From NCBI GenBank assembly GCA_035307785.1, contig DATGHS010000170.1, positions 1 through 6,641 of the forward strand: 6,641 bases of DNA, written 5' to 3'. This document shows positions 1-5,035 of the stretch, piece by piece (position 1 is the stretch's first letter; the number at the start of each line of letters is the position of its first letter). The notes under the pieces are model-generated. The model did not search any database, was not told where the DNA came from, and saw nothing but the letters and a program-made list of their open reading frames with translations. A program made the translations under genes and the position numbers. This DNA is from DATGHS01 sp035307785 (lineage in GTDB: Bacteria; Planctomycetota; Planctomycetia; Gemmatales; Gemmataceae).

Positions 1-996
1 GTCATCGAAATCCGGCGATGCCTCCAGCCGGTGCCGTTCCTTCGCACCGAGTGTGCCGGACTTGTATTCCAAGGCCAACATGTGGTTTTCAATGAAGAAC
101 CTTGTACGCTCGGTGATCAGGCCTTCCAGTGCCGAGAGGCCGGCTTCCACATGATTGTACGGATCGAGCCCTTTGCCCACATCGTGCAGCAACGCGGCCA
201 GCAGGAACTCCTCGTCATAAGGACGGGTATCCTTCGCCAGCTCGAACACCTGCAAGGAATGATAAAGGACATCGCCTTCCGGATGATATTTGGGCGCCTG
301 TTTAACATTCTCCAGCGGCAGCAGCAGCAGGCGAAACATCTGGTAGGGATCGATTTGTTCCTCGTGGCTCGTAAGTGCTTCCTCCAGGTTGATGTCCGGA
401 TACTCGCGCCCAATCATATCTTCGAGTTCCTTGATCGAAGCCCGTTCGATTGCTTTGCCGGTGATCGAGCTCTTGAAGACGTAATGCGCTTTGTCTTCCG
501 GGTAGACCGTCAGTTCGAAATTGAAGCGGTCATGTACGTGAATGTGGGTGAAGACGCGCGCTTCGTTGTGCTTGACCACCTGCTTCCTTTCCAAGTCGAA
601 CTGGAAGCCTTCGCTTTCGAGAATGTTGGTGATTAGCTCGGCACTATTGCTAAAGAGGTGGAGGTCGATGTCCGAGCCCTGCCGCACATGGCCGGTCATC
701 ACGCTGCCAATGAGCCGGGGCCGAAATTGTCGCAAAATGCGCATGAGCCGCAGCGCTTCCAGGCGCATTTCTTTCAAATGCTGGGTTCTCTTCTCGCCCT
801 CGTGCAGGCGCGCGAAAACCTGGATCAATTCACGGATTTCGGCATTGGAAGGAAGGTCTTGAGGCTTGTAAGAATTGCGGCAAAGCCGTTTGGCGGCCTT
901 GCGTTTGGCGGTGAAGTATTCCGACTCGGCCCGCTCATACATCAGGCGGGCGGCTTCTAATGCGATGGCCTGGCGAAGCTTGCTGTCATGACTCAT
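1..996 (-). CDS. Nucleotidyltransferase-HD domain fusion protein, C-terminus cut by window edge
   Basis: The minus strand is open from an ATG at 994-996 to base 1, giving 332 codons with no stop. Residues about 15-45 are a basic helical segment (AKRKAAKRL). Residues 97-115 carry a DNA polymerase beta-type nucleotidyltransferase signature: GS at 97-98, then SDIDLHLF with probable metal ligands D109 and D111. E161, in FELTVYP, is a candidate third carboxylate. From about residue 238 an HD metal-dependent phosphohydrolase domain follows, with H246, the H271-D272 pair in LLHDVGKG, H282 and H305. NTase plus HD pairing is known in CCA-adding enzymes and GlnD. This protein lacks recognisable head or ACT domains in the visible part, so its substrate (RNA 3' end, protein or nucleotide) is unknown. 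A purine run AGAAAGG directly abuts the start, closer than an ideal ribosome site; Met19 is an alternative start. The gene is divergent from the 220-aa protein gene. Confidence 0.85.
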   Translation of the reverse strand, partial: MSHDSKLRQAIALEAARLMYERAESEYFTAKRKAAKRLCRNSYKPQDLPSNAEIRELIQVFARLHEGEKRTQHLKEMRLEALRLMRILRQFRPRLIGSVMTGHVRQGSDIDLHLFSNSAELITNILESEGFQFDLERKQVVKHNEARVFTHIHVHDRFNFELTVYPEDKAHYVFKSSITGKAIERASIKELEDMIGREYPDINLEEALTSHEEQIDPYQMFRLLLLPLENVKQAPKYHPEGDVLYHSLQVFELAKDTRPYDEEFLLAALLHDVGKGLDPYNHVEAGLSALEGLITERTRFFIENHMLALEYKSGTLGAKERHRLEASPDFDD

Positions 997-1078
997 CCTT
1001 TCTGCGCCGATATTAGAGGCCCACTTCCAGCGGCGCGGGGCCAATTGAATGTTACCGGGGTACTGGAGAGGCGGCAAC

Positions 1079-1100
1079 CCCAGGGACTTCCGTCCCTGGG
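1079..1100. repeat. 9-bp perfect hairpin in divergent intergenic region
   Basis: CCCAGGGAC at 1079-1087 and GTCCCTGGG at 1092-1100 are perfect inverted copies around a TTCC loop. The bases that follow on the plus strand (CTTTCGTCTG) are only mildly T-rich. The hairpin lies in a region with genes diverging on both sides, so a terminator role for either neighbour is not expected. It may be a member of a dispersed palindromic repeat family or an operator; the sequence alone cannot decide. The rest of the 165-bp gap (997-1161) shows no convincing -35/-10 pair. Confidence 0.6.
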
Positions 1101-1148
1101 CTTTCGTCTGTTATTGAGCTAAAACAGCATTCGTTTCGGAAACTCTGC

Positions 1149-1153
1149 GAGGG
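1149..1153 (+). promoter_or_regulatory. Ribosome binding site that decides the 220-aa start
   Basis: GAGGG ends 8 nt before the ATG at 1162 but only 2 nt before an in-frame TTG at 1156. This favours the ATG, which shortens the protein by two residues. Confidence 0.6.
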
Positions 1154-1161
1154 AATTGCCG

Positions 1162-1824
1162 ATGCTCCTTTCGATCCTGCCCATTGCGTTCTCCTTCACC
1201 GACGAGCCGTGGCAGAAAATGCTAACCACGTTCGGCCTGCCGATTGTCACCACGGTCGTTTCGTTCGTGGCCGGCCGGCTCTGGGGCACTTACCGTGCAC
1301 GCCAACAATGGGCCAAGAAAGATTTCCTGGGCCGCATCATTATCAGCGTGAATTTGCTGCAGGAAGGCAAATTGCGCATTCGCACGATCATGGAGCATCC
1401 GCTCGAAACCGTCTTTCCAAATGCTTTGGCCGTGGAGAAAATCCGTGAAGCCGCTGAGAAGACGACCAAAGATGACCCATTGATGCACATCGCCAAAGAG
1501 GACCACTGGTTCCTACTCAACTTCGTTTTGAATTCGGTGGCCGAGCATTTCACGGCGGGAGTAGTCAAGATGGATGCCGGCTTGCCGGTCACCAAAGTCA
1601 CCTATGGCATATTTTTGACCTGTGAGCACCTCGGTGAAGAACGCATTCGCAAAGTTCGCGCGCTGATGCTGCGCAAAGAATTGCTCGAGAAATTCCCATA
1701 TGAAGACACCATGCCCGAACTTGAAAGTCCGTTGCATGCCGACCGGATCGTTACGCTGCGGCGCGCAGCCAAAGCGTACAAGACGAACCCGGAACACTTT
1801 TTATTCGTGGAGGTTTGTGTGTAG
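1162..1824 (+). CDS. Membrane-anchored protein of unknown function, 220 aa
   Basis: I do not recognise this family. The N-terminal 12 residues are hydrophobic (MLLSILPIAFSF). A probable transmembrane helix follows at about residues 21-41 (LTTFGLPIVTTVVSFVAG), with a positively charged flank after it (YRARQQWAKK). By the positive-inside rule the remaining roughly 175 residues should be cytoplasmic. That part is soluble, rich in charged residues and probably helical, with LGEERIRKVRALMLRKELLEKF near 157-178 as an amphipathic, basic helix; it ends FLFVEVCV. There are two cysteines (154 and 219) with no metal-site spacing. ATG 1162 is chosen over TTG 1156 because of the GAGGG 8 nt upstream. The gene stands alone: it is divergent from the NTase-HD gene and convergent on the DUF1080 gene 24 bp away. 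The reading frame and ribosome site look real; the function is open. Confidence 0.75.
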   Translation: MLLSILPIAFSFTDEPWQKMLTTFGLPIVTTVVSFVAGRLWGTYRARQQWAKKDFLGRIIISVNLLQEGKLRIRTIMEHPLETVFPNALAVEKIREAAEKTTKDDPLMHIAKEDHWFLLNFVLNSVAEHFTAGVVKMDAGLPVTKVTYGIFLTCEHLGEERIRKVRALMLRKELLEKFPYEDTMPELESPLHADRIVTLRRAAKAYKTNPEHFLFVEVCV

Positions 1825-1848
1825 TTGCCTGCAACGCCGCAAGCGGCA

Positions 1849-2490
1849 TCAATCGTCGAGCACCTTGATCTCAACTTTGCGGAACTCGACGGCCGAGCCG
1901 TGGTTTTGCAATCCAATGAATCCCTTCTTCGGCCGCGTCTGCATCTTCGGATCCTTGCTGATATCGGCATCGACCACCTTCTCGCCGTTGTAAATCACGC
2001 TGATTTTGTCGCCGTTGCAGGTGATCTCGTAGCTGTTCCATTCGCCCACGCCTTTGAACATTGGCTTGCTGGCCGGCACGTAGTAATACAGCGAGCCGCT
2101 GTATTGGTACGGCTTGAGCTTGCCCTTGTATTGCGAGCCGTTGTCGTCGAGGATTTGAATCTCGAAGCCGGTCGTGCTGGGCGATTCCTTGGAATCTGTG
2201 TCCGGCACGCGCAGGAAGACGCCGCTGTTGCCATTTTCAACGATCTTCCATTCGACGCGCAGAACGTAGTTGCCGTACATCTTCTCGGTGCCCAGCCAGC
2301 CGGTGCCGGCCTTGGCGGTGAGAATGCCGTCCTTTACGCTCCAGTAGCCGCCCTTGCCGGCCGGCACCTGGCGCTCCTTCCAACCGTTGAGGTCTTTACC
2401 GTTGAAAAGCGGCATGAATCCATCGCCTTTGTCGTCGGCTCGAATCTCTGTTGTCAGCAAAATGACGATAAAGAGGGCAAATCTTCGCAT
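1849..2490 (-). CDS. Secreted DUF1080 (3-keto-disaccharide hydrolase-like) protein
   Basis: This 213-aa protein has an N-terminal signal peptide (MRRFALFIVILLTTEIRA, probable cleavage after A18), then one DUF1080 domain filling the chain, the usual size for a single-domain member. Family hallmarks are visible in order: LFNGKDLNGW (28-37), GNYVLRVEWKI (73-83), NSGVFLRV (88-95), GFEIQILDD (108-116), WNSYEI (151-156) and GFIGLQNHG (190-198). The fold is a concanavalin/LamG-like beta sandwich. Characterised relatives hydrolyse 3-keto-glycosides, and the family is greatly expanded in Planctomycetota, where it is linked to polysaccharide breakdown outside the cytoplasm; the substrate here is unknown. 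GGAGA at 2497-2501 lies 6 nt before the ATG. The stop codon faces that of the 220-aa gene across 24 bp, which holds only a weak GCCG/CGGC mini-hairpin. No sugar-pathway genes are adjacent, so it appears to be a single-gene unit. Confidence 0.93.
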   Translation of the reverse strand: MRRFALFIVILLTTEIRADDKGDGFMPLFNGKDLNGWKERQVPAGKGGYWSVKDGILTAKAGTGWLGTEKMYGNYVLRVEWKIVENGNSGVFLRVPDTDSKESPSTTGFEIQILDDNGSQYKGKLKPYQYSGSLYYYVPASKPMFKGVGEWNSYEITCNGDKISVIYNGEKVVDADISKDPKMQTRPKKGFIGLQNHGSAVEFRKVEIKVLDD

Positions 2491-2520
2491 GATAGGTCTC
2501 CGGGAGCGTTCTGGCGCTGG

Positions 2521-2574
2521 TCAGGCCTTCCAGCCTGATTTGCCGGCGTCGCTGTGTCAGGTTGGAAAGCCTGA
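2521..2574. repeat. Pair of 18-bp inverted repeats, TCAGG...CCTGA type
   Basis: TCAGGCCTTCCAGCCTGA at 2521-2538 and TCAGGTTGGAAAGCCTGA at 2557-2574 are inverted relative to each other, separated by 18 bp. Sixteen of 18 positions pair canonically, one is a G-T wobble and one is a C-A mismatch. Each copy is also close to a palindrome by itself. The element lies just upstream of the DUF1080 gene and would be in its 5' untranslated region. Its shape suggests a dispersed intergenic repeat, which is an inference that needs the rest of the genome. Confidence 0.7.
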
Positions 2575-2604
2575 TCTACGAGAATGCAAACAATTTACTG
2601 CCAG

Positions 2605-2633
2605 CTGATATGTGAGACGAGTGTAGAACGCAA
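2605..2633 (-). promoter_or_regulatory. Weak candidate promoter for the DUF1080 gene
   Basis: Read on the minus strand, TTGCGT (2628-2633) and TATCAG (2605-2610) are 17 bp apart, each matching the sigma70 consensus at only four of six positions. It would give a leader of roughly 110 nt containing the inverted repeat pair. This is a weak match offered only because nothing better lies nearer the gene. Confidence 0.2.
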
Positions 2634-2812
2634 GAATTTCATATTTAGGGCGCTCAGCAACCACAACTCGGCTTTTTTCCGTCGCCGCGCTACGGTAACT
2701 TAGCGCACTCATCTCCTTGCAATCAAACTGAGGGTTGCTTTCCGGAGGGCCACGGATGCCGTCTTCCCGTCTACCTCGGCAATTCTTTCTGAGCCAAAAT
2801 CAGCTACCAAGG

Positions 2813-2841
2813 TTGACGGCCTGCGAAAAGGCGGCTAATAT
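2813..2841 (+). promoter_or_regulatory. Sigma70-type promoter for the zinc-ribbon gene
   Basis: TTGACG (2813-2818, five of six to consensus) and TAATAT (2836-2841, four of six) are separated by an ideal 17 bp. The -10 lies in an AT-rich run, TAATATATA, that stands out in a GC-rich background. Transcription would start near 2848 and give a leader of about 45 nt to the ATG at 2895. Confidence 0.6.
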
Positions 2842-2882
2842 ATACATGCGTTCACTAAACCGTTCTCCTCAGCTCGTGCATG

Positions 2883-2890
2883 AAAGGAAG
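2883..2890 (+). promoter_or_regulatory. Ribosome binding site that decides the zinc-ribbon start
   Basis: AAAGGAAG lies 4 nt before the ATG at 2895. The in-frame ATG at 2880 has no purine-rich site upstream and itself overlaps the start of this stretch, so 2895 is the better start. Confidence 0.6.
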
Positions 2891-2894
2891 CCCC

Positions 2895-3089
2895 ATGCCG
2901 CCGCTCACCGCCATCGCCATGCAAGAACTTGCTTCCACCCCTACGCAAGCTGCTTACTGCCCCATTTGCAGAGGTGACCTGGTCGATCTGCGCGGTCTGA
3001 GCCGTTGCACGCGCTGCCAATTCATTTTGTGCCAGGCGTGCGATGGCGAGCAGGCCGAATGGTTTGAAGGCTCTGTTGCGGATGACTAG
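2895..3089 (+). CDS. Small zinc-ribbon-like protein with three CxxC pairs, 64 aa
   Basis: I do not recognise a named family. The protein has no membrane segment or signal peptide. Six cysteines are arranged as three CxxC pairs: C22-C25 (CPIC), C38-C41 (CTRC) and C46-C49 (CQAC), with spacings CxxC-x12-CxxC-x4-CxxC. The first two pairs fit a treble-clef or zinc-ribbon site binding one zinc; the third pair could take part in a second site or swap with the second. The CPxC opening is typical of zinc ribbons found in nucleic-acid-binding or protein-interaction modules. The N-terminal 20 residues look flexible and the tail is acidic (EQAEWFEGSVADD). It has its own good promoter and ribosome site. 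The following gene is 248 bp downstream with a separate promoter, so it is probably transcribed alone. A regulatory or adaptor role is possible but only inferred. A longer form starting at 2880 would add MKGSP. Confidence 0.75.
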   Translation: MPPLTAIAMQELASTPTQAAYCPICRGDLVDLRGLSRCTRCQFILCQACDGEQAEWFEGSVADD

Positions 3090-3133
3090 CCATTAATTCG
3101 CTGCCCACCGTGGTTGATCCGGTCGCTGGCGCT

Positions 3134-3160
3134 CCCGGCTCTTGGCGTACAAGATCCGGG
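3134..3160. other. Stem-loop downstream of the zinc-ribbon gene
   Basis: CCCGG (3134-3138) plus TCTTG (3140-3144) pair with CAAGA (3150-3154) plus CCGGG (3156-3160) around a GCGTA loop. This gives ten base pairs with a single C/T mismatch. It begins 44 nt after the stop codon. No T tract follows, so a classical intrinsic terminator is doubtful; it could be an RNA 3' end stabiliser or a pause site. Confidence 0.4.
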
Positions 3161-3219
3161 GCTGCGGGCGCTCGAGGCTCTGTCCGCCGAATCGATCATC
3201 TCTTCCGAATATGCCGGCT

Positions 3220-3248
3220 TTGCTGGTTGCCAATTCCGATGTTAGAAT
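3220..3248 (+). promoter_or_regulatory. Extended -10 promoter for the 458-aa secreted protein
   Basis: TAGAAT (3243-3248, five of six) is preceded by TGT, making an extended -10 element. A weak -35, TTGCTG (3220-3225), sits exactly 17 bp upstream. Transcription from near 3255 would give a leader of roughly 80 nt. The promoter also supports starting the protein at 3338, because it lies inside the frame upstream of that ATG. Confidence 0.5.
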
Positions 3249-3327
3249 CGCATGGAGAAGTCACCGGCCGGGTTCGCCCAATTACCATCGCAGCTGGTAA
3301 ACTTCACCGAGGCGACAAAAGGGAATT

Positions 3328-3332
3328 GGGAG
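3328..3332 (+). promoter_or_regulatory. Ribosome binding site that decides the 458-aa start
   Basis: GGGAG lies 5 nt before ATG 3338, and the residues that follow form a signal peptide. The frame stays open up to 3110, but the extra 76 residues are not plausible protein and have no such site. Confidence 0.7.
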
Positions 3333-3337
3333 CAACG

Positions 3338-4714
3338 ATGCCGAGCCGCTCTGGAATACTCCGTTGCCTGGCCATCTCGGCAACATGTCTGCTGGCGCCT
3401 TGGTGCTTCGCCGAGGAAGCGCAGATTCAGGAGCCGTGGGCGCCGAATTGTGTGCTGCAAGTAAGCGAGCGCATGGGCCAGGTGTTGGGCGAAAAAGATA
3501 TCGATCGCACCGCCCCGATTCGCGACACTATTCTCAAGACCGAAATCTTCGGACTCGGTCACACCACGGGAAAGATCAACATTGATTTCGTTCCCTGCGA
3601 ACAGGCGGCCATCATCGACCTGGTGATGAACGCAGAAACTATTTCGCAAACCATCGGCTATCGCCGCCTCGTCCAGGCCCATACGATCGGGCACACCACG
3701 ATCTATGGTCGCAAGCGCATTTACATCGATGCGAGCGGTATCCGATTTGATCCGGCCTGGTCGTGGAACTGGCCGGTGCCGCTCAACCAATATCTCACCA
3801 CGCAACTGCGTAGTCCGTGCCTAGACCAGGTGGTGCGGAACATTGCGGAGAGAGGTTCCAAACGGAAGGAAGAAAAGTTTCGCGCCATCTTGCGCTCGCA
3901 CATTGAGGAGCGGACCGACCGCAATTTCAACGAGGACAGTGATCCCGGCTTGATGGAAGCCAATCGTTCGTTTCAAAGTACGTTGCGGCGGCTGGCTGGC
4001 GGCCGGGAACTGATGCCGGATCGCCTCTTGCTCAAGACCAGCGACACGGAGATCTTCCTGTTGGCGCGGATGTCTGACGATCCCGCCGCACCGAAGCAAG
4101 AGGCGCCGCCGCTGACCGGGCAACCGGGCATTGCTTTGCGCCTGCACGAATCGTGGTTGGAAGCGGCGGCCAACCGCATGTTTGCCGGTAAAACCGAAAC
4201 GGCTGAAACGATGCGGCAGGAAATCATCAATCAGCTCGGCCCGGTGAAGCGGCCGCAGCCGAAGGAAACCGAAGATGACCGGCAAAGTCTGGCGATCACG
4301 TTTGCGAACTCGCGACCGGTAGAGTTCCATTTTGCCGATAATACGGCCGCGATGGTGATCCACGCCAACGAGTTTCGCCTCCAAAGCCGAACTCTCGAAG
4401 GTATGGATATCACCGCGTCGTACAAGTTGGAGAAAACCGAGACCGGCCTGCGCTTTACGCGCCTTGGTGATCTGAAGATCGTTCCGCGGGACTACACGCC
4501 CGGCAAACGGCTCTCAGCCAGTCAGATGACGATTAGAGCGCTATTGCAGCGTGTACTTGGCGATGTTTTCCAGGAAGTCATGGAACTGGACGAAATCCCC
4601 GTTCCGAGCATGTTTCCCCGAGTCGGTAAGCTTCTCCCCACGCAGGTTCAAACCGCGAACGGCTGGCTGGTGCTGAGCGTTAGCCGGGAGAAACCGAAGG
4701 CCGAAAAGCCGTGA
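3338..4714 (+). CDS. Secreted protein of unknown family, 458 aa
   Basis: I do not recognise a named domain. The protein begins with a Sec signal peptide: basic MPSRSGILR, hydrophobic core CLAISATCLLAPWC, and a probable cut after A25 (CFA|EEA). No lipobox and no second membrane helix are seen, so it should be periplasmic or secreted. The mature part alternates likely long beta strands (78-135, including HTTGKINIDFVPCEQ and RKRIYIDASGI) with helical stretches. A charged helical segment lies at 160-225. A second half then opens with an amphipathic helix (ALRLHESWLEAAANRM, 266-281) and another strand-rich part (315-385). The C-terminus (390-450) has helix SQMTIRALLQRVLGDV and the strand GWLVLSVSR. 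Cysteines C38, C87 and C161 remain after cleavage. The two halves look loosely alike, which is noted as a finding. It has its own promoter and ribosome site, and is followed 321 bp later by rho. It shows no catalytic motif; a binding or structural role is possible. Confidence 0.85.
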   Translation: MPSRSGILRCLAISATCLLAPWCFAEEAQIQEPWAPNCVLQVSERMGQVLGEKDIDRTAPIRDTILKTEIFGLGHTTGKINIDFVPCEQAAIIDLVMNAETISQTIGYRRLVQAHTIGHTTIYGRKRIYIDASGIRFDPAWSWNWPVPLNQYLTTQLRSPCLDQVVRNIAERGSKRKEEKFRAILRSHIEERTDRNFNEDSDPGLMEANRSFQSTLRRLAGGRELMPDRLLLKTSDTEIFLLARMSDDPAAPKQEAPPLTGQPGIALRLHESWLEAAANRMFAGKTETAETMRQEIINQLGPVKRPQPKETEDDRQSLAITFANSRPVEFHFADNTAAMVIHANEFRLQSRTLEGMDITASYKLEKTETGLRFTRLGDLKIVPRDYTPGKRLSASQMTIRALLQRVLGDVFQEVMELDEIPVPSMFPRVGKLLPTQVQTANGWLVLSVSREKPKAEKP

Positions 4715-4836
4715 TCGACTTGGACAAGGCAGGGAGCGGAATTGGCAATAATTCAGCAATTTTCTTATCGGAATTCCTGCAAATTTCGCTGCCAAAGGGT
4801 TCGACGTTCAAATATCGGCTTTTTTCTAAATTCCAC

Positions 4837-4864
4837 TTTTCTTATGCGACGGATACGCTACAAT
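4837..4864 (+). promoter_or_regulatory. Candidate rho promoter
   Basis: TACAAT (4859-4864, five of six) is the best -10 upstream of rho. The -35 is poor (TTTTCT at 4837-4842, 16 bp spacing), and there is no TG extension. A start near 4871 would give a leader of about 165 nt. A weak -35 would be compatible with an activator or with the AT-rich upstream tract helping recruitment. Confidence 0.4.
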
Positions 4865-4866
4865 CT

Positions 4867-4895
4867 GGTTGTGGCATGGTATCAAAGCCACAACC
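4867..4895. promoter_or_regulatory. 9-bp perfect inverted repeat just downstream of the rho -10
   Basis: GGTTGTGGC (4867-4875) and GCCACAACC (4887-4895) are perfect inverted copies around an 11-nt centre. The left arm begins 2 nt after the predicted -10 and would span the transcription start. It could be a repressor operator or, if the start lies further upstream, a 5'-terminal RNA stem-loop. Confidence 0.55.
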
Positions 4896-4924
4896 CCGAA
4901 TTTGAAATCCGGATGACACTTTCA

Positions 4925-4962
4925 TCTGAATTCCCTCTGAATTCCCCTTTGGGGGGAATTCA
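4925..4962 (+). repeat. Tandem 11-bp repeat plus inverted copy in the rho leader
   Basis: TCTGAATTCCC occurs twice back to back (4925-4935 and 4936-4946), followed by the inverted word GGGGAATTCA (4953-4962). Copy two pairs with the inverted word over 10 bp (4938-4947 with 4953-4962, loop TTTGG). Copy one can pair over 9 bp (4927-4935 with 4954-4962) instead, with a larger loop. Only one pairing can form at a time. No T tract follows, so neither stem is a classic intrinsic terminator. Confidence 0.7.
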
Positions 4963-5024
4963 TCCACGGGTTTGCTATTAGGGCGAACCTGTCGATTGCG
5001 ATTCCTGTTACCTTTTTCCCAACT

Positions 5025-5033
5025 GAGAGAGAG
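5025..5033 (+). promoter_or_regulatory. Purine-repeat ribosome binding site of rho
   Basis: GAGAGAGAG ends 2 nt before the GTG start codon. The repeat gives several overlapping GAG registers for 16S pairing rather than one strong GGAGG. Together with the GTG start this suggests modest translation efficiency. Confidence 0.5.
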
Positions 5034-5035
5034 TT

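Larger units (their letters stand above)
2491..2812. other. Intergenic region without a supported gene
   Basis: This stretch between the divergent DUF1080 and zinc-ribbon genes holds the inverted repeat pair at 2521-2574 and a weak minus-strand promoter candidate. It also has a short hairpin, GCGCTA (2687-2692) with TAGCGC (2701-2706) around an 8-nt loop, and an isolated T6 run near 2672-2677 with no strong stem before it. A GGAGG-led ATG at 2756 opens a 73-codon frame, but that frame runs through the promoter and coding sequence of the zinc-ribbon gene and looks non-coding. Confidence 0.6.
4715..5035. other. Intergenic region and rho leader
   Basis: About the first 145 bp are AT-rich, with a T6 run near 4820-4826 but no convincing stem before it, so no clear terminator for the 458-aa gene is visible. 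The word GAATTC occurs four times in under 200 bp (4771, 4928, 4939 and 4956). From the -10 at 4859 on, the region folds readily: a 9-bp inverted repeat at 4867-4895, a small GATGA/TCATC stem at 4912-4926, and the tandem plus inverted repeat cluster at 4925-4962. A pyrimidine-rich stretch (4994-5020, including ACCTTTTTCCC) precedes the ribosome site. No open frame here looks coding. Confidence 0.6.

Noticed and set aside
31..636. Plus-strand open frame of 201 codons
   Set aside because: It is the antisense shadow of the NTase-HD gene; the minus strand carries recognisable SDID and HD motifs in this region.
1825..2538. Plus-strand open frame of 237 codons
   Set aside because: It runs antisense across the whole DUF1080 gene, has no ribosome site, and its translation has no recognisable motif.
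2756..2977. 73-codon frame with GGAGG 7 nt before its ATG
   Set aside because: The ribosome site looks good, but the frame overlaps the zinc-ribbon promoter and coding sequence in another frame, and the product is a His/Arg/Pro-rich shadow-type peptide.
3110..3337. N-terminal extension of the 458-aa secreted protein
   Set aside because: It has no ribosome site, contains the extended -10 promoter, and would bury the clear signal peptide that starts at 3338.
3242..3805. Minus-strand open frames opposite the 458-aa gene (also 3821-4384)
   Set aside because: They are antisense shadows with no start signals and no motifs; the plus strand has a promoter, ribosome site and signal peptide.
3338..4714. 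Lipoprotein reading of the 458-aa protein using the cysteine in LLAPWC
   Set aside because: APW before the cysteine does not fit the lipobox pattern (small residues at -1 and -2), while CFA|EEA fits a normal signal peptidase I site.
4820..4826. T6 run as an intrinsic terminator of the 458-aa gene
   Set aside because: No stable stem of adequate length lies immediately before the T run; only a 3-bp GCC/GGC pairing was found.
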